Below are positions 26,299-36,478 of a stretch of DNA of 64,000 bases, piece after piece (positions within the stretch are counted from its first letter, which is position 1; each line of letters opens with the position of its first letter). Position numbers and translations under genes: made by a program. The stretch is from assembly GCF_047607445.1 (NCBI RefSeq), contig NZ_JBLKRT010000006.1, positions 1-64,000 on the forward strand. The letters run 5' to 3'. The stretch is from Crystallibacter sulfonylureivorans_A. Lineage in GTDB: Bacteria; Actinomycetota; Actinomycetes; Actinomycetales; Micrococcaceae. The notes beneath the pieces are model-generated. The model saw only the letters and a list, made by a program, of their open reading frames with translations, had not been told where the DNA came from and did no database searches.

Positions 26299-27246
26299 TT
26301 ACTTCTGGTCGAGGGCTTCAGAGGTGATCAGCACCGACTCCGGGAGCCCCCATTTGGCGCGCATTTCCTCGTAGTAATCGCTGTCCAGAATGCCTCGGGT
26401 GGCCTCGGTCACTGCTTCCTGCAGGCCGCTGTCTTTGGCTAGGGCGATGCCTGTGGGGGTTGGCTCGTAGTCCTCTCCAGCGGCCAGTTCGAATTCGCCT
26501 CCGGCTTCATTTGCCTGGTAGGCCAAGGAGACGCTGTCGGCCACGACGGCGTCTACGCGACCGGATGCCAAGGCGAGGTTTGCATCGGTCTGCCCGGGAA
26601 AGTTCTGAATATTAATCGCTTCCTTGCCCGCTGCCGTGCATTCCTTGGAGAATTCAGGCAGGTACTCCATGGACTGGATCGAGCCCTTCTGCCCGGCGAT
26701 CTTGAAGCCGCACATGCTCATCGGGTCCATGGAAATCTTCTTCGGGTTCCCGGGCAGAACGGCGACGCCGGAGCCGCCGTCGAGGTACTCCACGAAGTCG
26801 ACGATCTTCTCGCGTTCCGGGGTGATCGAGAAGGTCGACATGGCCATGTCGTACTTCCCGGAGGCCAGACCCGGCAGGATGGTGTCGAACGTCGCGGGAA
26901 CGTGTTCAATCTTCAGGCCCAGGGCGGCGCCGATGGCGTCTGAGAAGTCGACGTCGTAACCGATCATGGTCTTGTTGTCGGTGTCGTAGTACTCGAACGG
27001 CGCGTAAGTGGGGTCCGAGGCCACGCGCAGGGTTCCGGCGGTCCGAATCTTCTCGGGCAGCAGGTCGCGGGCCGCTTCGTTGAGGGCAACGGCTTCCGCG
27101 GAGGCATCGGAGCCGGCCGGCGCGGCAGATCCTGCGGATTCCGGTACGGCTTGGGAAGCGTTGGTGCAGGCGCTCAGGGACAGAGCCAGCAGGACCGATC
27201 CGACCAGGACGGTGGAACGGGCGACACGGTAACGAGAATGACGCAT
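26299..27246 (-). CDS. Polar amino acid ABC transporter, substrate-binding lipoprotein
   Basis: The 315-residue lipoprotein has lipobox SLSACTN near residue 24. The mature protein is a family 3 solute-binding fold, with TLRVASDPTYAPFEYYD and IGYDVDFSDAIGAALGLKIEHV (the signature region). A cysteine pair in SMCGFKIAG and FSKECTAAG may form a disulfide, as in some amino-acid binders. The ATG is preceded by GAAAGGAAAG. Family 3 usually binds polar amino acids, opines or related amino compounds, the best clue to the class of molecule this operon imports. Confidence 0.93.
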   Translation of the reverse strand: MRHSRYRVARSTVLVGSVLLALSLSACTNASQAVPESAGSAAPAGSDASAEAVALNEAARDLLPEKIRTAGTLRVASDPTYAPFEYYDTDNKTMIGYDVDFSDAIGAALGLKIEHVPATFDTILPGLASGKYDMAMSTFSITPEREKIVDFVEYLDGGSGVAVLPGNPKKISMDPMSMCGFKIAGQKGSIQSMEYLPEFSKECTAAGKEAINIQNFPGQTDANLALASGRVDAVVADSVSLAYQANEAGGEFELAAGEDYEPTPTGIALAKDSGLQEAVTEATRGILDSDYYEEMRAKWGLPESVLITSEALDQK

Positions 27247-27311
27247 GACTTTCCTTTCATAGTCCGGACAGCGTTGTCCGGTTATGGATGTGCGCACTGG
27301 TCAGGAGACGA

Positions 27312-28379
27312 TCAGTGCCTCGGTGCTTCGATTTCAGGCGCAATGTGCACTAGGTAGTTGCCGTGTGCCACCATCGCCGGTCGGCGCAGAATGGCGACCA
27401 TGCCATCCACACGTGCTGTGTATTCCTCCTGCGCACGCGTCAAATCGTCGATGGCATGAACCCGGGCGACGGGATCGCCCGCCCGGACCCGCTGACCGAG
27501 TTCCACCAGCGGTTCGAAAATCCCTGGGGTGGTGGTCATGACCGGGGAATCCGCTACCAGCTCCAGCCAGACCGGTTCGGCGGCCTGCCCAGGAGACGGT
27601 GGTGGTTCGGTGCCGGGCTGCGTCGGCAGGATTCCGGCATGGGCTAACAGGGAGAGCACGCCGCGCCGCGCGTCTGCCAGAATTCCGGGATGCACGGTGC
27701 CTCCCCCGCCCAGCTCGGTGGAAAGCGTCAGCACACCGGCGTCGTCTCCCGCAGTACTGAGCGAACCAGGCTCCAGCCGGGGCGCCACTGCCATCACGTA
27801 CGGCAATCCCATGGCACGCGCCGCCGAAACCTTCCGCGCCCAGGCCTGCTCGTCCGGGCCCCGGTAGATGAACAGGCTGGGCAGGTAGGTGGAATTGGAG
27901 CCGCCCGAATGCAGGTCGATAACAACGTCAGCCAGTGGAAGCAGCGCTCCGGAGATGAGGTCGGCAACCTGGTCCGTGGGCCCGCCGCGCTCCCCGCCTG
28001 GGTAACTGCGGTTGAGATTGCCGCCGTCGATCGGCGACACCCTGGTGCCGGCCCGCACCGCCGGTGCGTTCGCCGCAGGGACGATGATCACCGTCCCGTT
28101 CACTTCCTCGGGTTCCAACGACCGGATCAATTCGTGCAACACGACCTGGCCTTCGTATTCATCGCCATGCGTGCCGGCGACCAGTAAGGCAGTCGGTCCT
28201 GTCCCGGAGGAAATGACCGCAACAGGCACCGGGATCAGTCCGTTGTCGTGGACGTTGTCCGAATGCGACAGCCCGGCGAATCCCAACTGCTTGCCGGGCC
28301 GGCCCAGTTCGATCCCGTGCAGGACGTGGCCCCTCGCACGCTGCTGCGCCTCGACGCTGCCGGCGATCAAGGGACCCAC
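27312..28379 (-). CDS. Succinylglutamate desuccinylase/aspartoacylase-family zinc deacylase
   Basis: The 355-residue enzyme has the zinc site GTHGDEYEG near residue 69 (His and Glu) and VIDLHSGGSNSTY near 155 (second His), as in the M14-like AstE/aspartoacylase group. These remove acyl groups from N-acyl amino acids. A C-terminal beta extension (about residues 260-350) resembles the lipoyl-like barrel of family members such as ectoine-pathway DoeB. The GTG start overlaps the upstream stop by 13 bases. Together with an amino-acid importer it suggests that an N-acylated amino compound is processed, which is inference. Confidence 0.83.
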   Translation of the reverse strand: MGPLIAGSVEAQQRARGHVLHGIELGRPGKQLGFAGLSHSDNVHDNGLIPVPVAVISSGTGPTALLVAGTHGDEYEGQVVLHELIRSLEPEEVNGTVIIVPAANAPAVRAGTRVSPIDGGNLNRSYPGGERGGPTDQVADLISGALLPLADVVIDLHSGGSNSTYLPSLFIYRGPDEQAWARKVSAARAMGLPYVMAVAPRLEPGSLSTAGDDAGVLTLSTELGGGGTVHPGILADARRGVLSLLAHAGILPTQPGTEPPPSPGQAAEPVWLELVADSPVMTTTPGIFEPLVELGQRVRAGDPVARVHAIDDLTRAQEEYTARVDGMVAILRRPAMVAHGNYLVHIAPEIEAPRH

Positions 28380-28816
28380 CTCAGCACCTTGGCCTTCCGC
28401 GGCGCGAGGGTGATGACCTGGACGGCTGATTCTCCGGCGGCGAGCGAGAGCCGGATGGTCTCGGCGTCCTCGCCTTCGACGATAAAGACGTCGCCGGGCC
28501 GCAACCAACGCTCCCAAGGCCCGTCCACTGCCGCGACCAGCGCTTCGCCGCCGAGCCCGGTCACAATCAGCTGCTCGCCGGGTCCGCGCTGCAGCGTGCC
28601 GGTGTAGCCGCCGATATAGCGGTGGCTTTCGGAGGCGATGTAGCTGGCATCGGCCTCCAGTTCTACTGTGGGTTCGGGGCCGGTTTCATTCAGCTGAACC
28701 GTCCACCGCCACGGATCGCCGCGCTCGGCAGAGTCCGGACACGCGGCCAGGATCTTGGCTCCCGTTTCGGCGGCGGTTTCGCCGCCGAGCGGGTTGGCTC
28801 TGATCAGCATCCACAT
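28367..28816 (-). CDS. Conserved hypothetical, possibly cupin-like
   Basis: I do not firmly recognise this 149-residue protein. Predicted secondary structure is mostly beta, with PWRWTVQLNE, EQLIVTGLGGEALV and LRPGDVFIVEGEDAETI giving the short-strand and Gly/Pro-turn rhythm of a single cupin barrel. WRWTVQL faintly recalls HutD/Ves proteins. It has no membrane segment. It is wedged nine bases behind the Rieske gene and overlaps the deacylase start, so it belongs to the operon and may bind the pathway substrate or a product. This is speculation. Confidence 0.5.
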   Translation of the reverse strand: MWMLIRANPLGGETAAETGAKILAACPDSAERGDPWRWTVQLNETGPEPTVELEADASYIASESHRYIGGYTGTLQRGPGEQLIVTGLGGEALVAAVDGPWERWLRPGDVFIVEGEDAETIRLSLAAGESAVQVITLAPRKAKVLRWVP

Positions 28817-28824
28817 GGCGGAAC

Positions 28825-29886
28825 CTATGCCGTCCTGGGAGCAACCGGCTCCCGGCGGGCGGCCGGACGGGCCGCATCCTTCGCCTGCTGTTCCTGCTTC
28901 AGCAGCGCAGCCAGGATGCGCCGGGCGCGGGCCACGCCGCCGTCCTGGGCGATCAGCACGTCGAACTCGCCCTCGGGGCGGGTCTGCATGCCAATCTCCT
29001 GTGCCTCCAGCGCGGAAGCGTCCTCGTCCAGCACCGTGGCCAGGCCCACGCGCAGGTCCTCGGTAGCCTGCTCATTGTCGACGGCGAAGTTGCGGCTGAA
29101 AGCGTAGTAGTACCAGGAGTTGTGCGCGTCGATCGGCGTGATGCCGTTCAACACCTTGATCAGGAAGCCCTCTTCGCGCGGCTTGCCCTCGCCGGTAATG
29201 CCCGAGTGCAGCACATGCAGGTTCGGGACGAAGAACTCGGTGCAGTGGAAGCGGTCGAACAGTCCGCGGGCGTCCATGGTTTCGGCGTACAGCGGCGGCG
29301 CTTCGACCGAGGGCATCAGGCGGTCCACGCTGACCACGTTGCCGTCGACCTCGACGGTGATCCCGTGTTCGTAGATGTAGTCGTCACCCACCGTGGTCTG
29401 GTGCAGGAAGGACTCATGGGTCAGGTCCAATAGGTTGTCGTGGATCAGGTCGGCCCGGCACTTGAAGTGGTACGAGTGGGTGACAGTGGCCCACTCCGGG
29501 TCCACCATCCAGTGGGTGTCGGGGACGTCGGCCGGATTGGCCAGCTCCGGATCGCCGGTCCAGACCCAGATCCAGCCGTCCTGCTCCACCACCGGGTACT
29601 TGCGCACCTTGGCGCGTTCCGGGATCGACGTCTGCGCCGGCACCTTGGTGCACATGCCGTCCGGGCCGTAAGTGAAACCGTGGTAGCCGCACTCCACCGA
29701 GTCACCGACGGTCCGGCCCTCGGAGAGCGGGAAGGCGCGGTGCGCACAACGGTCCGCCAAGGCAATGGCCTCGTTGTCCTGGGTCCGGAACAGCACGATC
29801 GGTTGCTCGCAGATGACCCGGCGCACCGGCTTGCGCGTGACCTCCGTTGACCACGCAGCAACATACCAAGTGTTCAGCACATACAT
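28825..29886 (-). CDS. Rieske non-heme iron oxygenase, VanA-like alpha subunit
   Basis: The 353-residue oxygenase has a Rieske centre formed by CAHRAFP and CGYHGFTYG (about residues 47-75, C-x-H and C-x2-H ligands). The mononuclear iron site DLTHESFLH follows near residue 153. Its opening MYVLNTWYVAAWSTEV is close to vanillate O-demethylase oxygenase. Family members demethylate methoxyaromatics or hydroxylate varied substrates, including quaternary amines. The ATG follows GGAGGAG at good spacing; two ATGs upstream lack one. It is the promoter-proximal gene of the operon, pairing with the ferredoxin reductase five genes downstream. Confidence 0.9.
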   Translation of the reverse strand: MYVLNTWYVAAWSTEVTRKPVRRVICEQPIVLFRTQDNEAIALADRCAHRAFPLSEGRTVGDSVECGYHGFTYGPDGMCTKVPAQTSIPERAKVRKYPVVEQDGWIWVWTGDPELANPADVPDTHWMVDPEWATVTHSYHFKCRADLIHDNLLDLTHESFLHQTTVGDDYIYEHGITVEVDGNVVSVDRLMPSVEAPPLYAETMDARGLFDRFHCTEFFVPNLHVLHSGITGEGKPREEGFLIKVLNGITPIDAHNSWYYYAFSRNFAVDNEQATEDLRVGLATVLDEDASALEAQEIGMQTRPEGEFDVLIAQDGGVARARRILAALLKQEQQAKDAARPAARREPVAPRTA

Positions 29887-29909
29887 TTTTGGGTTCTCCT
29901 CCATCACGT

Positions 29910-29919
29910 GTGTATACAC
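29910..29919. promoter_or_regulatory. GTGTATACAC palindrome, candidate GntR operator
   Basis: This perfect ten-base palindrome contains TGTATACA, a core often bound by FCD-type GntR repressors. It overlaps the -10 element and likely start of the Rieske-operon promoter and lies in the divergent gap facing the GntR gene. That placement would let the regulator block the operon. Confidence 0.6.
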
Positions 29920-29947
29920 TGTATTCAGAGCGCGGATGTGACGTCAA
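29918..29947 (-). promoter_or_regulatory. Promoter of the Rieske/ABC catabolic operon
   Basis: On the minus strand TTGACG (29947-29942) is followed after 18 bases by TACAGT (29923-29918), a good sigma-70-type pair. Transcription would start near the GTGTATACAC palindrome and run into the Rieske gene about 25 bases later. Confidence 0.55.
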
Positions 29948-30062
29948 GCACTTTCCGTAAAAGCATCAGCACGTTACCGTTTCACCCGATTTACCGGCTC
30001 GCTGCGAGTCCTGCTGCCCCCAGAACGCTAGAGTGCACAAAGAACAACAGAAGGAGGCCATC

Positions 30063-30719
30063 GTGGCTGCGATACCGAATGACGTGAGGCCGCTGGCGGT
30101 CCGCGTCCATGAGCAGCTGAGCGCCGACATCATCAGCGGGACCATCAAGCCGGGCTCCGCTTTGGCCCAGGAGGGGGTGGCTGCGCAATACGGCGTGTCC
30201 CGCACACCTGTCCGCGATGCGCTCACCCAACTGACGCTGGAGGGACTGACCACTCTGGTCCCCGGCAAGGGCTATATCGTCAACCAGCTCGACGAGCGCG
30301 AGATCGAGAACGTCTTCGAGGTCCGCTACGCCTTGGAATCCCTCGCGGTACGGAACGCCATCGGCTCCTACACACCCCAGCAGCTGGTGCGGCTGGGAGG
30401 CCTCATCGATGAGACGGAGATCGTTGACCCGCAGGACAGCGGCGAACTGTTCCGGCTAGGCCGCGCGTTCCATCTGGCCCTGGTGGAGCCCGCTGACAAC
30501 GACTACCTGCGCGGTGTCATTTCCTCCATCTGGAACCACCCCATCCAGCACAGGATTACCTTGACCTACCGGCAGGGGCCGGACCACCAGGCCAAGGTCA
30601 TCCACGATCACCGCAGCATTCTGCAGGCCCTGAAGGACCAGGATCCGGACCGCGCCGTCGAGGTGCTGGCGCATTGCCACGACGTCAAAGACCCCAACCG
30701 CTACGAACACATCGGCTGA
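30063..30719 (+). CDS. GntR-family regulator, FCD subfamily
   Basis: The 218-residue repressor has an N-terminal winged helix with the recognition region QEGVAAQYGVSRTPVRDALTQL near residues 38-58. A C-terminal FCD ligand domain follows (IENVFEVRYALESLAVR, FHLALVEPADND, HDHRSILQAL), where histidines and an aspartate typically hold a metal and a carboxylate effector. GTG at 30063 is chosen because AGAAGGAGG precedes it perfectly. It is divergent from the Rieske operon and presumably represses it through the TGTATACA site until a pathway acid is bound. Confidence 0.9.
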   Translation: MAAIPNDVRPLAVRVHEQLSADIISGTIKPGSALAQEGVAAQYGVSRTPVRDALTQLTLEGLTTLVPGKGYIVNQLDEREIENVFEVRYALESLAVRNAIGSYTPQQLVRLGGLIDETEIVDPQDSGELFRLGRAFHLALVEPADNDYLRGVISSIWNHPIQHRITLTYRQGPDHQAKVIHDHRSILQALKDQDPDRAVEVLAHCHDVKDPNRYEHIG

Positions 30720-30757
30720 ATACCCGCGCCCCGTCCCGCCCTGGGTTGAAGCCTGGC

Positions 30758-31987
30758 TCAGCCCTTCCCGGCCGAGCGCACGCCGGCCCGCCACACCGTC
30801 GCCGTCAGTGGCATGCCGGGGCGGTAGGCAAGATGCGTGGCCGAGGGGGCGTTCAGCAAGTGCAGATCGGCGCGGTGCCCGACGGCGATGGAGCCCACCG
30901 CCCGCTGTCCGTCCTCGTCCCGGCCTACGTGGCGGCCCAATGCCAGGGCGCCTCCGTAGGTCGCCGCGCGGACTGCTTCCTGGACGCTCAATCCCATCTG
31001 CAGCACCGCCGTCGTCACGCAGAAGTTCATCGAACTGGTGAAGGAGGTGCCGGGGTTGCAGTTGGAGGCGAGGGCAATTTCCGCGCCGGCGTCCAGCAGT
31101 TGCCGGCCCGGTGCCAGCGGCTGCCGGGTGGACAGATCGCAGGCCGGCAGGCAGGTGGCCACGGTGCCGCGCTCCCCCGTGCCGCTGGCGCGGTCCCAGC
31201 CCGCCCAGGTTCCGGCGAGCGCCGCGACGTCGTCGTCGGAAAGGTAGTTCACGTGGTCCACGCTGGCGGCTCCGAACTCCACCGCCAGCCGCACGCCGGG
31301 CCCCTCGCCCAGCTGGTTGCCGTGCACGCGCAGCCCCAAGCCGGCATCGCGGCAGGCAGCGAGCACCCGGCGCGACTGCTCCTCGGTGAAGGCGCCGCGT
31401 TCGCAAAACACGTCCGCCCATTGCACGTAGGGCCGGACCGCAGCCAGCATGTCGCCGCAGACCAGGTCGGTGTACTCGTCGGCGTCGATGCCGTTCGGGA
31501 CCAGGTGCGCGCCGAGGTAGGTCACCTCGTCGACCACGGTGGAGGCGATCCGGGCGCTCCGGGCCTCCTGCTCCACGTCCAGCCCGTAGCCGGTCTTCGT
31601 CTCCAGGTAGGTAGTGCCGCCGGCCGATGCCTCCGCGACGCGGGCCAGCAGCAGCCGGGTCAGATCGTAGTCGCTGGCTTCGCGGGTAGCGCCGGTGGTG
31701 ACGGCGATCCCGCCGGCCTGATAGGACTGTCCGGCCATCCGGGCTTCGAATTCGGCGGTGCGGTCGCCGGCAAAGACCAAATGGGTGTGCGAGTCCACCC
31801 AGCCCGGCAACACGGCCCGTCCGCCGGCATCGAACTGTTCGTCGGCATCCGGTGCCTGCGCCGAGGGGCCGAGCCAGGCAATCCGCTCCCCCTCGATGAC
31901 CACGGCGGCATCGTGCAGCACTGCCTCGGCGCCGCGAGCCGGGTCCTGCGTGTGCAGTTCGCCGATGTTGGTGATGACGGTGCTCAT
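30758..31987 (-). CDS. hutI: Imidazolonepropionase
   Basis: The 409-residue amidohydrolase opens 4-imidazolone-5-propionate to N-formimino-L-glutamate in histidine breakdown. Metal ligands are visible in WVDSHTHLVFAGDRTAEFEARM near residue 66, in RVHGNQL and in VDHVNYLS. The NCNPGTSFTSSMNF segment near residue 305 is diagnostic of HutI. The ATG has GAAGGAG upstream and overlaps the hutF stop by four bases (ATGA), so it is translationally coupled. It is the last gene of the hutU operon. Confidence 0.96.
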   Translation of the reverse strand: MSTVITNIGELHTQDPARGAEAVLHDAAVVIEGERIAWLGPSAQAPDADEQFDAGGRAVLPGWVDSHTHLVFAGDRTAEFEARMAGQSYQAGGIAVTTGATREASDYDLTRLLLARVAEASAGGTTYLETKTGYGLDVEQEARSARIASTVVDEVTYLGAHLVPNGIDADEYTDLVCGDMLAAVRPYVQWADVFCERGAFTEEQSRRVLAACRDAGLGLRVHGNQLGEGPGVRLAVEFGAASVDHVNYLSDDDVAALAGTWAGWDRASGTGERGTVATCLPACDLSTRQPLAPGRQLLDAGAEIALASNCNPGTSFTSSMNFCVTTAVLQMGLSVQEAVRAATYGGALALGRHVGRDEDGQRAVGSIAVGHRADLHLLNAPSATHLAYRPGMPLTATVWRAGVRSAGKG

Positions 31988-33393
31988 GCGATCTCCTTCA
32001 GTGCCGCGGCCAGCAGGTCGGCCGGCTGGCCCAGCCGCGAGTGGATGCCGTTGGCCGCCAGCAGTTCCCCGCCGACGACGACGGCCGTAACATCGGCTGA
32101 CGTTGCGGTCAGCGGCAGTTGGCCGGGGCCCGAGCCCACGGTGCGCATCGAGTCCGGTTTGACCGCAACCAGATCGCAAGCCATTCCGAGGGCGATGCCC
32201 GCTGTCGGGGTGGCCATGGCAGCTCTGGCGCCGGCCGATGCGGCCTGCAGGAGTTCGTCCGGGGTGAACCGGCCGCGTTGCCCGCTGGCCAGGCGTTCGC
32301 CGTGCTCCAGTGCCCGCATTTCCAGCCACGGGTCCACCACGGCGTGCTGGTCCGTGCCGAGGGCGATCATGGCGCCGGCGTCCGCCAGAGCGCGGGCCGG
32401 GCCGATACCGTCGGCCAGGTCGGCTTCAGTCGTCGGGCACATCACCACGGTGGCGCCCGCACCACCCAGCAGCACAATATCCTCATCGGTCAGGTGGGTG
32501 GCATGGACGGCGCTCAGCCGTGGCGACAGCAGGCCGTGCCGCGCCAGCAGTCCGGCGGGCGTGACGCCGTACTCGGCCTGGCAGGCCTCGTTCTCGGCCG
32601 GCTGCTCGGACAAATGGATGTGCAGCGGCAGCTTCGGCGACAGCCGCTCGGCAATGACCGGCAGCGCGGACTCGGGCACGCCGCGCACTGAGTGCAACGC
32701 TGCGCCCACGGTGATCTGGGCCGGGTCGAACCGCGCTGCAACCGCCTTCCGGAGCGAATCCAACCGGTCCAGCCAGGCGTGTACGTCGCCGTCGCCGAAC
32801 CGCTGCTGCTCCGGGGCCAGCGGCTTGCCGATCCCGCCGGCCAGGTAACAGGTGTCCAGCAGGGTCAGGCGGATTCCGGCGGCTGCCGCGGCCCGGCAGA
32901 GCGCCAGTTCCATCGCATGCTCGGCGGCTTCGTCATCGCCGTCGTCCTGATTGCCGCTTCCGGCCCCGTCGGGACCGGCTCCGGCAGCGGCACTGCCGTA
33001 CGCCGCGCCGTCCGGGCGGTGGTGGACGTAATGGAATTCGGCCACGCTGCTGAAACCGGCGGTCACCATCTCGGCAAACACGGCGGTGGCCAGCCGCTCG
33101 TACTTCGCGGGGGTCAATGCGCCGGCCGCCCGGTACATCTGCTCACGCCAGGTCCAGAAGTCGCCCCTCCCGGTATGCGTGCGGCCGCGCAGCGCACGGT
33201 GGAAGGCATGCGAATGTGCGTTGGCGGCGGCGGGAAAGACCACACCGTCCAGCGTGAGGACGCCGGCGGCAGGATCCGGCCTCGGTGCCGTGCCCACGTG
33301 GGTGATGGCACCGCCGTCGTCGGTGTCCAGCAGGATGTTGTCCGCCACGCCCTCCGGCCCCAGCCAGGCGCGCTCGCACCAAATACGGCTCAC
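31984..33393 (-). CDS. hutF: Formimidoylglutamate deiminase
   Basis: The 469-residue amidohydrolase converts N-formimino-L-glutamate to N-formyl-L-glutamate and ammonia. Signatures are FPAAANAHSHAFHRALRGRTH near residue 53, HIHLSEQPAENEACQ near 228, VHATHLT near 262 and GTDQHAVVDPWLEMR near 325. A low-complexity Gly/Asp insertion (about residues 128-150) follows the FHYVHHRPDG segment and is likely a surface loop. The GTG start overlaps the M20 stop by four bases. Its product needs a deformylase, which the neighbouring M20 enzyme may provide. Confidence 0.94.
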   Translation of the reverse strand: MSRIWCERAWLGPEGVADNILLDTDDGGAITHVGTAPRPDPAAGVLTLDGVVFPAAANAHSHAFHRALRGRTHTGRGDFWTWREQMYRAAGALTPAKYERLATAVFAEMVTAGFSSVAEFHYVHHRPDGAAYGSAAAGAGPDGAGSGNQDDGDDEAAEHAMELALCRAAAAAGIRLTLLDTCYLAGGIGKPLAPEQQRFGDGDVHAWLDRLDSLRKAVAARFDPAQITVGAALHSVRGVPESALPVIAERLSPKLPLHIHLSEQPAENEACQAEYGVTPAGLLARHGLLSPRLSAVHATHLTDEDIVLLGGAGATVVMCPTTEADLADGIGPARALADAGAMIALGTDQHAVVDPWLEMRALEHGERLASGQRGRFTPDELLQAASAGARAAMATPTAGIALGMACDLVAVKPDSMRTVGSGPGQLPLTATSADVTAVVVGGELLAANGIHSRLGQPADLLAAALKEIA

Positions 33394-34589
33394 AGCAGCG
33401 CCTCCAGGACATCGGCGAGCGCGGCGGCGCCGGCGTCGGCGTCCCAAGGCTCCACATATTCCTCCGGTGAGTGCGAGATGCCGGAGGGGTTCTTCACGAA
33501 GATCATGCCCGAAGGCACCCGGGCGGCCAGCACGCCGGCGTCGTGGCCGGCACCGGTGGCCAGCACCGGAGCACCGGGCAGGGCATTTTCCAGCTGGCGC
33601 TGCAGGGCGGAATCGAAGTGCACGGTGCCGCTGTAGGACTCCTCGGTGAGGGACACCGAACAGCCCTCGAAGGCGGCAATCTTCTGGGCCTTGCCGTGGA
33701 TGGTCTCGACCAGCTCCGCGGTGACCGCGTCGTCAGGGTGCCGGGCATCCAGCCACAAATCCACCCGCGAGGCGATCACATTCGTGCCGCCGGGAACGGG
33801 CTGGATCCGCCCGACGGTCGCCCGTGCGCCAGACTGCTTGGCAGCCGTCTGCTGCACGGCCAGAATGATCTGCGCGGCGGCCACCATCGGGTCCGCGCGG
33901 TCGGCCATCAGCGTGGTGCCGGCGTGGTTGCCCTGCCCGGCGACGCTGATCCGCCACCGCCCGTGGCCCAGGATGGAACTGCCGACGGCGATGGCCGGGC
34001 CGTCCTCGCCCAGGCCGCGCCCCTGTTCCACGTGCAGCTCGATGAAGTCGCCGATTCGTGCCAGCGCCTCGTCATCGCGCCCGAGGTGCGCCGGATCCAG
34101 ACCATTGGCCCGGGCGGCATCGGCAAAGGTGGTGCCGTGCTCATCGCGCAGGTTGCGGGCCTTGTCTGGATCGATGGCCCCGGCCAGCAGCCGCGACCCC
34201 AGGCATGCCACGCCGAACCGCGAACCTTCCTCTTCCGGAAAGACCGTGACGGCCAGCGACCTGTTCGGCTGCACGCCGCGCTCCTTGAGCACGTCGACGG
34301 CGGCGAGCGCGGAGGCTACGCCCAGCGGACCGTCGAAGGCACCGCCGCCGGGCACCGAATCCAGGTGGCTTCCGGTGACCAGTGCGCCGCGCTGCGGCTC
34401 GCCCCACCACGCCCAGATGATGCCGTTGCGGTCCGTCTCCACCTCCAGCCCGCGGCGCCCGGCCTGCTCGATGAACCAGCCGCGCAAATCCAGCTCCGCG
34501 GTCGAAAACACCGGCCGCGAATACCCCCCGCGCTGCCCATCCCGCCCAACATCAGCAATGGACTCCAAGAGTGACGTGACGGTCTGCAT
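33390..34589 (-). CDS. M20 allantoate-amidohydrolase-type enzyme, probable N-formylglutamate deformylase role
   Basis: The 399-residue zinc enzyme belongs to the allantoate amidohydrolase/N-carbamoyl-L-amino acid hydrolase group. Motifs in order are TGSHLDSVPGGGAFDGPLGV (about residue 72), FPEEEGSRFG (116), FIELHVEQG (185), GNHAGTTLMADRADP (218) and PSGISHSPEEYVEP near the end. Members cut carbamoyl or ureido groups from amino acids. Here it lies between hutU and hutF with overlapping stops, and no HutG is visible. The likely job is to remove the formyl group from N-formyl-L-glutamate; that is inference from position. Confidence 0.85.
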   Translation of the reverse strand: MQTVTSLLESIADVGRDGQRGGYSRPVFSTAELDLRGWFIEQAGRRGLEVETDRNGIIWAWWGEPQRGALVTGSHLDSVPGGGAFDGPLGVASALAAVDVLKERGVQPNRSLAVTVFPEEEGSRFGVACLGSRLLAGAIDPDKARNLRDEHGTTFADAARANGLDPAHLGRDDEALARIGDFIELHVEQGRGLGEDGPAIAVGSSILGHGRWRISVAGQGNHAGTTLMADRADPMVAAAQIILAVQQTAAKQSGARATVGRIQPVPGGTNVIASRVDLWLDARHPDDAVTAELVETIHGKAQKIAAFEGCSVSLTEESYSGTVHFDSALQRQLENALPGAPVLATGAGHDAGVLAARVPSGMIFVKNPSGISHSPEEYVEPWDADAGAAALADVLEALL

Positions 34590-34683
34590 AAACCAACTTC
34601 CTTCTTAGCTACTGGGAGGGCCGGAGGCCAGGGTTTCGTGAACGCATGCAGGCATGCCGCGGCAGTCACAGGGACGGCCGGAG

Positions 34684-34754
34684 GCCGGAACCGCTAAGCC
34701 GCGCATCGCCGAGCGAGGAACGAGCGAGGTGTCTAAGCGGCGTGCGGTTCCGGC
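34684..34754. repeat. Stem-loop within the hut operon
   Basis: GCCGGAACCGC at 34684-34694 pairs exactly with GCGGTTCCGGC at 34744-34754. The loop contains a smaller CTAAGCCGC/GCGG pairing and the motif CGAGCGAGG twice. It fills the only sizeable gap (174 bases) between hutU and the next gene. It may be a REP-like element that stabilises or partly terminates the message. Confidence 0.65.
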
Positions 34755-34763
34755 GGAGGCCGC

Positions 34764-36461
<1,698 letters not shown>

Positions 36462-36478
36462 TGTTGTGCCCTTTCTGG

